In this document: piece by piece, positions 16,901-24,800 of the stretch
Layout: every line of letters starts with the position of its first letter
How positions within the stretch are numbered: the stretch's first letter is position 1
Notes under the pieces: model-generated
The model's database searches: none
What the model saw: the letters and a program-made list of their open reading frames with translations, nothing else
What the model was told of the DNA's origin: nothing
Assembly: GCA_035644215.1 (NCBI GenBank)
Contig: DASQPA010000089.1
Coordinates: forward strand, 1 to 64,000
Direction of reading: 5' to 3'
Length of the DNA stretch: 64,000 nt
Source: DASQPA01 sp035644215
GTDB taxonomy: Bacteria > Acidobacteriota > Thermoanaerobaculia > Multivoradales > UBA5704
Made by a program: the position numbers and the translations under genes

Positions 16901-18140
16901 GCCCGAACGGCTGGGGCGGGAGCTCGCCCTGCGTTCCCTGCTCGGCGTCGCCCTCGGAGCGATCAAGGGTTGGGGGGACGCGGAGGTCGGCGTCAACGCC
17001 GAGCGCTGCACCGCGCTTTCCCGGGAGCTGGGGGATCGCGCGCTGCTGATCCCGTCGCTCTATGGGCTCTGGGCGCACCACATCCTGCGGGCGGACCGCC
17101 AGCCCTCGATCGACTGCGCGGACGAGATCGCGCGCCTCGCCGAGACGCCTGTCCAGGTCTTCATCGGCTGCTCGGCGCGGATTCACACGACCTTCTATGG
17201 CGGCTGCTTCGGCGAGGCGCTGGCCCTGGCGGAGCAGGCCGCGGCGCTCTACGAGCCCAACCTGCTCCCCGAGTTCGCTCAGGTCTTCGGCGAGGAGTCG
17301 AGCCTCCTGCCCCACGTGTATCACTTCTGGGTGCTCTGGGTCTTGGGCGAGCCGGAGGCGGCGATCCGCAAGCGGGACGCGGTGCTCGCGACCGTCGAGG
17401 CCCTCGGCTCGCCCTTTCTGCTCGGCATGACGCTGCTCTTCGAGATCGCCCTCTGGCGGGAGCTGCGGGACGTCGACCGGGTTGCCGGAGTGGCAGAGCG
17501 GCTGCTCGGTCTGGCGCGCGAGCAGGAGTTCGCCCTCCTCCACGCCCTCGCCCACTGTGGGCAGGGGTGGGTCGCCTGCCAGCGGGGTGACCTGGCGGGC
17601 GGGGCGGCGCAGATCCAGGCCGGCCTCGACCTGCATTGGGCCACCGGGGCGCGGCTGCCCCGGAGGTACTGGCTCTCTTATCTGATCGAGGCCCATCTGG
17701 TGGCTGGGCGCTCCACCGAGGGGCTGGCCGTGGCCGGCGAGGCCCTCGCCCCGCTCGAGACCGGCCTGGAGGTTTACTTCGAGCCCGAGCTCCTCCGCCT
17801 CCAGGGCGAGCTGCTGCGCCTCTCCGGAGACGCCTTGGCCGCCGAGGCCACCTTTGCCAAGGCGCTCGGGATCGCTCGCCGATGGGGGGCGCGCTCCTTC
17901 GAGCTGCGAGTGGCGACCAGCCTGGGCCGCCTCCTCGCCGAGCAGGGGCGAGCTGGCGAGGCCCGGCCCCGGCTCGCGGCCGTGTGTGAGACTTATGGCG
18001 GGGGGTTCGTGACGCGCGACCTCACGGCAGCGCGCGAGCTCCTCGATCGGCTCTCTTCACCGCACGCGGTACGAGGGGGCCAGTCCACCAAATCCTCCCG
18101 GGTCACCCCGTCGAGGCCAAGAATGAAGTCGGCGCCGTAG
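13995..18140 (+). CDS. Ser/Thr kinase - cyclase-like - AAA ATPase - TPR fusion, copy 2
   Basis: This 1381-residue paralog of the upstream gene has the same order: Hanks kinase (LGSGGMGEVW, HRDLKATN, DFG all intact), degenerate cyclase homology region (TVTIACCALVQLD, expected metal Asp absent), AAA/STAND ATPase (GEAGIGKS with K564; VVLVIEDLHWID) and C-terminal TPR-like repeats. Large stretches of the kinase domain are nearly identical at the DNA level to copy 1, so the duplication is recent or maintained by conversion. The GTG start overlaps the copy 1 stop. The natural C-terminus is probably near LLDRLSS; the last 25 or so residues run antisense into the convergent reductase gene, an overlap of 148 bp. 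The upstream signal and the kinase target are unknown. Confidence 0.85.
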   Translation: MNPGKRGPEPLGRLGPYRLDQLLGSGGMGEVWRAWDERLRRWVALKQVRADAAPRHGRERLRREARAVARLNHPAIVHVYDLLEGEDGDWIVMELVEGRTLRRLLDEETVVPPARAVQLGRQIAEGLAEAHARGILHRDLKATNVIVTPFGRAKILDFGLAKEMPGEDGGESQEPTVSTPGLILGTCFAMSPEQAFGRPLDERSDLFSLGSLFYEMLTGEAPFRAETAAQSLARVIHFEPPPLQESHPTLPSAVCDLVDWLLQKDPRHRPQSTAVVLQALEEAAGSSGGGAAAALRPAPPSGVGDATVATVVEGPAPSIARPTPDERHRQSSGERRTVTIACCALVQLDRPAGESGALDPEVLSEAAVAFESLGREICGELAGSVGAVLNRMLWLCFGYPQAHEDDAERAVRAARELQARFTALPAAAAQRFAVRAGVHTGPAVVVTRPAAGQALQASDAFDIAMALQSQVPVGRIAVSAASRQLLERRFATQPLPAVHLKDLDATVEVYELGSPLEPESRGGGSVAPLVNREAELKILLDRYRLACSGAGQAVLIAGEAGIGKSRLVRALSEQAADVAPTWLIAHGSAFAQNTPLAPILHLLSRALFAPEDGAERSGEEKLRRLEEVLDEHALPVAEYAPLLGALLSLPTEGRYSPPVLSPEARRKRTLAAVLALLGAMAERHPVVLVIEDLHWIDPSTLDFLDLLLRELPGLPLLLVATFRPELTAPWHHQTAVTQLSLSGLSQAHTEQLIERVTAGKPLSPEMHREIVARTDGIPLFVEELTKAVLEADASPRKPAGIPFTLGGSLLARLDRLGEAKAVAQLAAILGRTFSLEQLEAFSWIKGAALRAALGQLLQAEILHRRGPAHRARYVFKHALIQDTAYLSLLASDRRELHQRLARLLQEEFPAVAEAEPELMAHHCERGGLTSEAIEYLQGAGLRAMQRSAMREAMNHLSRALDLLLALPATPERLGRELALRSLLGVALGAIKGWGDAEVGVNAERCTALSRELGDRALLIPSLYGLWAHHILRADRQPSIDCADEIARLAETPVQVFIGCSARIHTTFYGGCFGEALALAEQAAALYEPNLLPEFAQVFGEESSLLPHVYHFWVLWVLGEPEAAIRKRDAVLATVEALGSPFLLGMTLLFEIALWRELRDVDRVAGVAERLLGLAREQEFALLHALAHCGQGWVACQRGDLAGGAAQIQAGLDLHWATGARLPRRYWLSYLIEAHLVAGRSTEGLAVAGEALAPLETGLEVYFEPELLRLQGELLRLSGDALAAEATFAKALGIARRWGARSFELRVATSLGRLLAEQGRAGEARPRLAAVCETYGGGFVTRDLTAARELLDRLSSPHAVRGGQSTKSSRVTPSRPRMKSAP

Positions 18141-19141
18141 ACCCCGGCGGGGGTCTGGAAGCCGGCGGCAAGCTCTCCTGCGAGAACCCTTTGGACGAGG
18201 GTCAGGGCCGCGGCGGCGGTGAAAGTATAGCCGTCGGGAGTTTGGAGCCGGGAGATCGCCTGGCGGCCGGCGTGGTCCTCGGCCTCGGCCACCACGACGC
18301 AACGGGCCCGCCGGCGCTCGGCGGCTGCGGGGCCCTCCGGCATCACCGCAAGCCCTGCCTGCAGCAGGGCGTCCCCGAGGCGAGAGCGCAGGCAACCGGT
18401 TCGGCGGCTCGCCAGCAGCACCGCACTTTCCCACGGTAGGAGCTCCAGATAGACCTCGACGTTGGGAATGCCGGTGGTGAAGGGGGCCGTAACCACGTCA
18501 GCCCAGTCGACGATCAAGCTCGTGCGGCGCCCCCTCCCATAGTCGAAGCGGTGCTCCAAGTCGCTCCCCGGCAGCCGGACCAACCGTCCGTCGCGCCGGA
18601 CGTGGACTCCCGCACCGAGGTATCGGACGGCCGTCCGCAGCGTGCCGCGGGCGCCGAAGGTCGGCCGCGAGATCCCCAGGCGCAGTCCGACCGCCCCGGG
18701 CAGCCGGCGCGCGACATGTGCCGCCAGGCAGTCGGTGGACACGACGACGAAGCCGGCCCCCGGCAGCAGCATCACCCCCCGCCGGCGCGCCTCCCCGTCC
18801 CGGCGCCGGAGCGCGACGAAGACGGAGGGCTCGCCGGTCACGTCCAGATAGTGGGTTCCGGTGGTGAGGCAGGCCGCGGCCAGAGGTCCGGCGGTGGCGA
18901 GGAACGGTCCGGCGGCGTTGAGCACCAGCCTGGCGCCCCTGAGCAGACGAACGAGGGCGGGCGCATCGTCGAGGCGGGCGGCGCGGTATTCGAGCCCCCA
19001 AGGGTCCGCCAACCGCCGGAGCCGCGCCAGGTCGCGGCCGGCGAGGAGGGGAGTGAGGCCGCGGGCCAGGGCGTGGCGGACCAGCATCCGGCCGGTGAAG
19101 CCTGTCGCTCCATAGATCAGCCAGGGTTCGGCGATGGGCAT
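17993..19141 (-). CDS. Saccharopine dehydrogenase-like NAD(P)-binding reductase
   Basis: This 382-residue protein starts with a Rossmann motif (WLIYGATGFTGRMLVRHA), followed by AGRDLARLRRLADPWGLE and LNAAGPFLATAGPLAAACL, the pattern of the saccharopine dehydrogenase / trans-acting enoyl reductase family. Members reduce acyl or prenyl-type substrates in lipid or natural-product pathways, but the substrate here cannot be read from sequence. It is divergent from the acetoacetate-decarboxylase-like/prenyl synthase operon, separated by 141 bp, and may serve the same pathway. The final 35 or so residues (Ser/Arg-rich) lie antisense to the end of the kinase gene and look like read-through past a lost stop. 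Confidence 0.8.
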   Translation of the reverse strand: MPIAEPWLIYGATGFTGRMLVRHALARGLTPLLAGRDLARLRRLADPWGLEYRAARLDDAPALVRLLRGARLVLNAAGPFLATAGPLAAACLTTGTHYLDVTGEPSVFVALRRRDGEARRRGVMLLPGAGFVVVSTDCLAAHVARRLPGAVGLRLGISRPTFGARGTLRTAVRYLGAGVHVRRDGRLVRLPGSDLEHRFDYGRGRRTSLIVDWADVVTAPFTTGIPNVEVYLELLPWESAVLLASRRTGCLRSRLGDALLQAGLAVMPEGPAAAERRRARCVVVAEAEDHAGRQAISRLQTPDGYTFTAAAALTLVQRVLAGELAAGFQTPAGVYGADFILGLDGVTREDLVDWPPRTACGEESRSRSSRAAVRSRVTNPPP

Positions 19142-19212
19142 CCGGCGTTCCGTGCCGCCGGTCGGCGGCGGCGTGCGCTCGTGGAGAGGCGAGCGTAGCT
19201 GTCGAGCAAGGC

Positions 19213-19241
19213 TTGCGTCAAGCAGGAGAAAGTTCTAGAGT
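19213..19241 (+). promoter_or_regulatory. Candidate sigma70-type promoter for the ADC-prenyl operon
   Basis: TTGCGT at 19213-19218 and TAGAGT at 19236-19241 are separated by 17 bp in the short AT-richer gap before the operon. Each hexamer matches consensus only partly. A GTGAGGAGG ribosome binding site follows before ATG 19283. Confidence 0.35.
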
Positions 19242-19282
19242 CAAAAAAAATTAGCGCCGGGAAGTGAGGAGGCGAAGAGCAC

Positions 19283-21598
19283 ATGAGTGGCTCTCTCTAT
19301 GGGATGCCGGTCTACAGGTCCCGCGGTGCGGCCGACGCGACTCTCCTGGCGCCTCCGCCCTTCTCTTTTCCGGGAGTGACCGCCCGCGTCTTCCCTCTGC
19401 GGGCGAACATGAACATCTTGCGTTCTTTCTGCAAGAGCTATCTCAACGTGGCCCCGGAGGTCTGCGAGTTTCACCCCTATCTTCCGTACGTCCTCTTCGT
19501 GGTCCTCGACTACGGACGGATGGCGGCCGAGGAGGTCAATCTGGGCTGGGTGTCGCAGCACGAGATCTTCTTCGCGGTACCGCTCGGCAAGTGGGGCCGC
19601 ACCCGCAGGGGGGGACCGCGGACCTTCCAGGGATGGGTGGTGAACACCCCCTTCATCTTCGTCGACGACCCCACCTCGCTCAGCACCGGCCGGGAGATCT
19701 ACGGTTGGCCGAAGGTCCTGGTCGCCCTGCACCCCGGCCTCGAGGAGTGGCTGGTCGACCCGCGCAATCCCACCCGGCTCCTGACTCTGGACGTCAAAGG
19801 CTTCGGCCGCCATGAAACCGGCGGGGAGCGGCTGCTCGAGATCGATCAACGAATGGGCCAGAACCCCTCCCTCTTTCCTCCCGACTTCGAGATGGTCGAT
19901 CCGTTCGAGCGCCTCTCCCGCCTCACCCGGACCTCGTGGTCCGTCGGCTGGGGCTTGGCGCAGCTCTCCCTGCGCGCCCCCTTGGCCGGCTTCGGACCGC
20001 AAGACCCGGCAGGCCGTGGCATGGTCCTCCTCGAGAGCCTGCGCCAGCTGCTCGGCTTTTACCAGGAGCCGCGAGTGGAGGCGTTGACGCTCAAACAGTT
20101 CCCGGACTCCGAGCATCCGAGCCAGATCTGCTACCAGGCCCTGGTGCAATCGCGGATGAGCGTCGCCCGCTACAATCGCGGCGGCCTGCTCGGCCTCCCC
20201 AACGTCCTGCAAGGCGACATCACCGGGGGTTTCCGCATCCGCCTCCGCGAGAACCCCGCCTTCCCCATCGTCGCGTCGCTGGGCCTCGAAGTGGCCCGGG
20301 AGCGCACGGTCGACCGGCGCGCGCTCTCGATCCTCGAGCCCTTCTTCCCCTTCTGGATGAGCGTCGACCTGAACTATGGCAAAGGCGAGACGATCTGCTG
20401 GCGGATGCGCGGCTCTCCCTGGTTCCGGGAGGGGGTCCCGGTCCCCGGCCACGGCCCCACTCCCGCGAAGGCGCGCTACAACACGTTCGCCGGCGCGGCG
20501 CAGCAGGTGTGGAACGGCCCCTTCCTCGTCCCCGGGATCCATTGCGACGTCTTTCCTTTGCGAGCGGACCCCGATCCGCTCCGCCGCTTCATCGAGGGCT
20601 ACCTGAACGTCGACGATCGGTACCGTTTCGTGCCGTGGGGGAGGCACGTCTACATGGTCGCCTCGGCGGGCCGGATGTTCTCGAATGGGCGGAGCGGCGC
20701 CTGGATCGAGTCGTGCATGATCTCCTTCAACGTGCCGCTCGCCTGGTACGAAGGGGGCTGCCTCCGGGGCTTCGCCGTGACCCGACCTTTCGTTTTCGTC
20801 GACAATCCGACCCTGGCGATGACCATGCGGGAGGTCGAGGGGGTGCCGGCGATGGACGCGACCATCGAGACTCCCCGGCACTCCTGGTTGGTCGACGGGC
20901 CGGTGCTCCAGATGAAGGCGGCCGTCTTTTCGGTTCTCGACGCCGGGCTGCAGAGCGAGCAGCGGACGCTGATCGAGGTGATGGCCGAGGACCCCCTGTC
21001 CGCCGGCGCTTCCCCGCTAGAGGACGGCTCCCGTCGCGATCCGTGTCTCGATCGGGCCCGCCGGATCCTCTGCGGTCGGGAAAGACTGCAGATGCTGGCG
21101 CTCAAGCAGTTCCGCGACGTCGAGGAGCCCCACGGCGCCTGCTACCAGGCGCTCGTCGTCGAGCCGTGGACTCTGTTGAACCCCAAGGTTACCCGGCTTT
21201 CCCGGCGGGCGATCCGGCTCTACCGGTATCCGAGCCTCCCCTTGGTGGACACCTTGGGTCTCCGGACCTCTTCCATGCTGCCGCCCCAGGAGATGGAAGG
21301 GGCGATCGCGGACCTCCTCGAGCCCAGGAATCCTTTCCGGATGGAGCTGAGGAACTTAGAGATCGGGCTCTCGAAGGGGATCTCCCATACCGCGGGCACC
21401 CTGCCCTGGCAGCCGTTTCACCCGGAGCCTGCGGTGGACGAGCCAGGATGTCCCCAGGCTTCGGAATTGGCGGCGATCCTCACGACCTGCACCCCCCAGA
21501 GAGCGCTCAAGGCTGTCCTCGACTGCGTCGACCGGCACTGCGATCCCTGCGCAGAGGGCGCAGCGTCGGACCCGTGCCCAGGGAAGCGGCGGCTGTGA
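19283..21598 (+). CDS. Tandem acetoacetate decarboxylase-like domain protein
   Basis: This 771-residue protein contains two acetoacetate decarboxylase-superfamily domains, about 20-390 and 395-740. Both halves share the same layout (FPLRANMNILRSFCKSYLN versus FPLRADPDPLRRFIEGYLN; LKQFPDSEHPSQICYQALV versus LKQFRDVEEPHGACYQALV). Half one keeps GREIYGWPKVLVAL, where this superfamily places its Schiff-base lysine; half two reads REVEGVPAMDATIE and lacks the Pro-Lys pair, so probably only half one is catalytic. The substrate is unknown; relatives act on beta-keto acids or related carbonyl compounds. The last 25 residues are Cys-rich. The start is ATG 19283, with GAGGAGG about 10 bases upstream. 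Its stop overlaps the GTG of the next gene. Confidence 0.8.
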   Translation: MSGSLYGMPVYRSRGAADATLLAPPPFSFPGVTARVFPLRANMNILRSFCKSYLNVAPEVCEFHPYLPYVLFVVLDYGRMAAEEVNLGWVSQHEIFFAVPLGKWGRTRRGGPRTFQGWVVNTPFIFVDDPTSLSTGREIYGWPKVLVALHPGLEEWLVDPRNPTRLLTLDVKGFGRHETGGERLLEIDQRMGQNPSLFPPDFEMVDPFERLSRLTRTSWSVGWGLAQLSLRAPLAGFGPQDPAGRGMVLLESLRQLLGFYQEPRVEALTLKQFPDSEHPSQICYQALVQSRMSVARYNRGGLLGLPNVLQGDITGGFRIRLRENPAFPIVASLGLEVARERTVDRRALSILEPFFPFWMSVDLNYGKGETICWRMRGSPWFREGVPVPGHGPTPAKARYNTFAGAAQQVWNGPFLVPGIHCDVFPLRADPDPLRRFIEGYLNVDDRYRFVPWGRHVYMVASAGRMFSNGRSGAWIESCMISFNVPLAWYEGGCLRGFAVTRPFVFVDNPTLAMTMREVEGVPAMDATIETPRHSWLVDGPVLQMKAAVFSVLDAGLQSEQRTLIEVMAEDPLSAGASPLEDGSRRDPCLDRARRILCGRERLQMLALKQFRDVEEPHGACYQALVVEPWTLLNPKVTRLSRRAIRLYRYPSLPLVDTLGLRTSSMLPPQEMEGAIADLLEPRNPFRMELRNLEIGLSKGISHTAGTLPWQPFHPEPAVDEPGCPQASELAAILTTCTPQRALKAVLDCVDRHCDPCAEGAASDPCPGKRRL

Positions 21599-23781
21599 AG
21601 GGTCGGCGGCGGGGAAGGCCCATTCAGGTCGCCGTCCTGGGCGGCGGCTGCGCGGGGATCACGGCCGCGTTCGAGCTCACGCGACCCGAGCACCATGGCC
21701 GCTTCGCGGTGACCGTCTACCAGCAGGGCTGGCGGCTGGGAGGCAAGGGGGCGTCCGGCCGCGGCGCGGCCGGGCGCATCGAGGAGCACGGTCTTCACGT
21801 CTGGATGGGATGCTACGAGAACGCCTTCCGTCTCCTCCGGGAGTGTTATGCCGAGCTCGGACGCGATCCCCAGACCCAGCCCATGGCAGACTGGCGCGAC
21901 GCCTTCTTTCCAGCTCCCCGAATCGGCCTCACGGAGGAGCGGGAGGAGGGTGGCAGGGACGACTGGACCGCCTTTTTCCCGCCCATGCCCGGTCTGCCGG
22001 GCGATCCGCTGACCGCCGACAATCCTTTCTCGGTGAGCGGCTATCTGGTCCATACCGCGCGGCTTCTCGCGACCGTGGTCGAGTCGGCGCGCCGGCGCCA
22101 GGACGAAGCCTCTGGCGAGCTCCGCGGCTCGCCGCTGGCTCCGGAAGCGGTCCTCGACAGCCTGGTGCGCCTGATCCGCTATGGACACCTGGCGACCCTC
22201 GTCGGCCTGGCCGAGGCGATGCGGAGCCTCGCGATCCTCTTCGGCGCCTGGAGCCGCCATCCACCTGGACGAGGTGCGGAGGCGGCGGTCGTCCGCCCCC
22301 TCGAGAACGTAGCTCGGAGCGCCCTTCGTCTGCTCTCGGAGTTGGCTCGCCGTGACGACGAGTTGCGCCGCGTATGGGTGGTCGTGGACCTCCTCCTCTC
22401 GGTGACCCGTGGCGTGATCCGCTTCGGACTGGTGACCGATCCGCGCGGCTTCGACGCCGTCGACGACTACGACTTCCGCGAGTGGCTGGAGCTCAACGGA
22501 GCGTCCCGGGCCACCCTCGACTCCGCCTTCCTGCGCGGCGTGGGTTACGACCGCATGTTCGCCTACGAGGACGGTGACCCGGCGCGGCCGCGGATGTCCG
22601 CCGGTCAGGCCCTGCGCGACCTCCTGCGGACGCTCTTCACCTACCGTGGCGCGATCTTCTGGAAGATGCGGGCCGGCATGGGCGACGTCGTCTTCGCTCC
22701 CTTCTATGAGGTGCTGCGAAGGCGCGGCGTCCGCTTCGAGTTCTTCCATCGCCTGGAGGCCGTGCGGCTCGCCAACGCGGCGCGCCTCGCCGCCGGCGAG
22801 CGTTCCTACGTCGAGGCCCTTGAGCTCGACGTCCAGGCGACCGTGTCGTCCGGCACCTATGAGCCCCTGACCACGGTTCGTGGCCTCCCCTGCTGGCCGG
22901 CGCGGCCCGACTACGGCCAGCTCGAGGACGGCCTGCGCCTGGCGGCCGAAGGGTGGGACCCCGAGTCGTTCTGGGACCGCCGCCGCGTGGGCCGGAAGAC
23001 CCTGCGGGTGGGGAAGGACTTCGATTTCGTCGTCCTCGCCGTGGGACTGGGGGCGATCCCCCACGTCGCCGCGGAGCTCCTGGCCGGCGACCGGCGCTGG
23101 CGGCGGATGGTCGACAGCGTCAAGACGATCGAGACCGCGGCCTTCCAGCTCTGGCTCAGAAAGGACCTGGCGGCCCTCGGCCGGCCCGGCGCCCAGGGCA
23201 TCACCCTGACCGGCTTCGTCAAGCCGTTCGACACCTGGGCCGACATGACTCACCTCCTCGCCGAGGAAGGCTGGCCGCCGGAGCGGGCCCCCCGCTCACT
23301 CGCCTACTTCTGCGGCGCCCTCTCCTCCGGACCGGAGCTGCCGAGCCGCGACGACCCCGGCTATCCGGTCGCTCGGCGCGCGGCGGCGCGGCAGGAGGCC
23401 GTCCGCTTCCTCGACCGCCACGCCGGGCACCTCTGGCCGCGGGCGGTCCGCCCGGGCGGCGGCTTCCGCTGGGAGCTCCTGGTGCCGCCCCTCCCGGAGA
23501 AACCGGTGCGCCCGAGCGGGCCGGAGCGCTTCGCCACCCAATACTGGACGGCGAACGTCAACCCTTCCGATCGCTACGTCCTGACCCTCCCCGGCACCGC
23601 AAAAGACCGCATCTCGCCCTTGGACAACACCTACGACAACCTGACCGTGGCCGGCGACTGGACCGCCTGCGGCCTGATCGTCGGCTGTGTCGAGGCGGCG
23701 ATGATCTCCGGCCGACTGGCGGCGCATGCCCTGTCCGGCTCGCCGCGCCTCGAAGACGTCGTGGGCTTCGATCATCCCTGA
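21595..23781 (+). CDS. FAD-dependent desaturase-like oxidoreductase (phytoene desaturase/HpnE superfamily)
   Basis: This 728-residue flavoprotein has the N-terminal dinucleotide-binding fold (VAVLGGGCAGITAAFEL), the second FAD motif (GWRLGGKGASGRG), the HGLHVWMGCYENAFRLL segment typical of carotenoid and hydroxysqualene oxidoreductases, and the C-terminal FAD motif LTVAGDWTACGLIVGCVEAA. It probably desaturates or otherwise oxidises an isoprenoid or other hydrophobic substrate; the exact reaction is unknown. At 728 residues it is longer than typical phytoene desaturases (about 500), with an insertion around residues 100-300. The GTG start overlaps the stop of the ADC-like gene, giving strict coupling. 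The co-encoded polyprenyl synthase supports an isoprenoid context. Confidence 0.8.
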   Translation: MKGRRRGRPIQVAVLGGGCAGITAAFELTRPEHHGRFAVTVYQQGWRLGGKGASGRGAAGRIEEHGLHVWMGCYENAFRLLRECYAELGRDPQTQPMADWRDAFFPAPRIGLTEEREEGGRDDWTAFFPPMPGLPGDPLTADNPFSVSGYLVHTARLLATVVESARRRQDEASGELRGSPLAPEAVLDSLVRLIRYGHLATLVGLAEAMRSLAILFGAWSRHPPGRGAEAAVVRPLENVARSALRLLSELARRDDELRRVWVVVDLLLSVTRGVIRFGLVTDPRGFDAVDDYDFREWLELNGASRATLDSAFLRGVGYDRMFAYEDGDPARPRMSAGQALRDLLRTLFTYRGAIFWKMRAGMGDVVFAPFYEVLRRRGVRFEFFHRLEAVRLANAARLAAGERSYVEALELDVQATVSSGTYEPLTTVRGLPCWPARPDYGQLEDGLRLAAEGWDPESFWDRRRVGRKTLRVGKDFDFVVLAVGLGAIPHVAAELLAGDRRWRRMVDSVKTIETAAFQLWLRKDLAALGRPGAQGITLTGFVKPFDTWADMTHLLAEEGWPPERAPRSLAYFCGALSSGPELPSRDDPGYPVARRAAARQEAVRFLDRHAGHLWPRAVRPGGGFRWELLVPPLPEKPVRPSGPERFATQYWTANVNPSDRYVLTLPGTAKDRISPLDNTYDNLTVAGDWTACGLIVGCVEAAMISGRLAAHALSGSPRLEDVVGFDHP

Positions 23782-23804
23782 ATCACTCTAGGAAGGAGAG
23801 CCCC

Positions 23805-24800
23805 GTGAACCGCCCGCGCCACCAACGCCGAGACCCCCAACGCTCCGGACCGATCCGCAACGCCGGGGGAGCCTGGCGGGAGGGCGAGCCCCGGCGAGAC
23901 CCAGGAGAGCCGAGGGACGACGCCGCTTCCTCCGGGGTCCGCGCCGGCTATCGCGTGATCGACGAGCAGATCCGCCGCGGTCGCCGGATGGCGCAGGAGC
24001 TCGACGACGAGCCCTGGAGCGAGGACCGGGACGACCGGGAGCGGCGACGGCGGCCCAGGGACCCCGAGGAGCCGCGGTCGGGGTACGGCGAGGAGCCCTG
24101 GCCCCGATACGGAGGAGGCGGGCACCTCCTCGGGTTGCCGATGCGACACCTGGAGCGGCTGGTGCGGGAGATCCTCCGCCAGGTCCTCTCGGCGCGTCCG
24201 AACCCCTGGCGGTTGGCCGAGCTGCTCTTCCGCCTCCAGATCGAGGCGATCTCCGAGCTCGCCCGCCTTGGCTTCGGTACCCTGGGCCTGGGGAGCCCCC
24301 GCCGGGGGGACCCCTTCCGGGAGGACGCCGACCGGGTCACGCGCGACATCGACGAGAGCCTGGACGAGATCGAGGACAGGGAGGAAGAAGAGCTTGAGGT
24401 CGAGCCAAGGGACTGGCCGCCGGCGCCGAGCCTCCCGACCGTGATCCGCTCCTCGGTCCCCATTCCGGTCTACGTATGGTCCCACGAGCGGACGGAGGTC
24501 GACCTCGCGCTCGCCGCCGGAGCACAGTCCCTGGACCTCGTGGTCGAGCCCCCGCTCACGACCGGCACCGCCCACCCTGCGCTCCCCGCGTTCGCCGCCG
24601 AGCTCGTCGCGCTCGACGACGGGCCGGTGCTCCTCCGCATCGAGGTCCCGCGCGATCTGCCAGCCGGCCGCTACCGCCGACGGGTCCTGGTGCGCGCGAC
24701 GGGGGAGGAGGTGGGGGATCTCACCGTCCAGGTCGGTGCCCTTCCGGTTGCCGCGGCCTCCCCCGTGGCCGCCGTTCCGAAGAAGGGGCGGAAACGGTGA
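23805..24800 (+). CDS. Unknown charged protein of the ADC-prenyl operon
   Basis: This 331-residue protein is not recognised. The N-terminal 40 residues are disordered and Arg/Pro-rich. Residues about 45-65 (GYRVIDEQIRRGRRMAQEL) form an amphipathic helix, followed by a second charged disordered stretch, a helical segment (about 105-165, HLERLVREILRQVLSARPNPW), an acidic helix (DIDESLDEIEDREEEELEVE) and a beta-rich C-terminal domain (about 210-320) starting IPVYVWSHERTEVDLAL. No signal peptide or membrane helix is seen. The helix-then-beta layout would suit a protein associated with membranes, granules or an enzyme complex, but this is inference. GTG 23805 follows GGAAGGAGAG. The stop overlaps the start of the prenyl synthase gene. 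Confidence 0.7.
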   Translation: MNRPRHQRRDPQRSGPIRNAGGAWREGEPRRDPGEPRDDAASSGVRAGYRVIDEQIRRGRRMAQELDDEPWSEDRDDRERRRRPRDPEEPRSGYGEEPWPRYGGGGHLLGLPMRHLERLVREILRQVLSARPNPWRLAELLFRLQIEAISELARLGFGTLGLGSPRRGDPFREDADRVTRDIDESLDEIEDREEEELEVEPRDWPPAPSLPTVIRSSVPIPVYVWSHERTEVDLALAAGAQSLDLVVEPPLTTGTAHPALPAFAAELVALDDGPVLLRIEVPRDLPAGRYRRRVLVRATGEEVGDLTVQVGALPVAAASPVAAVPKKGRKR

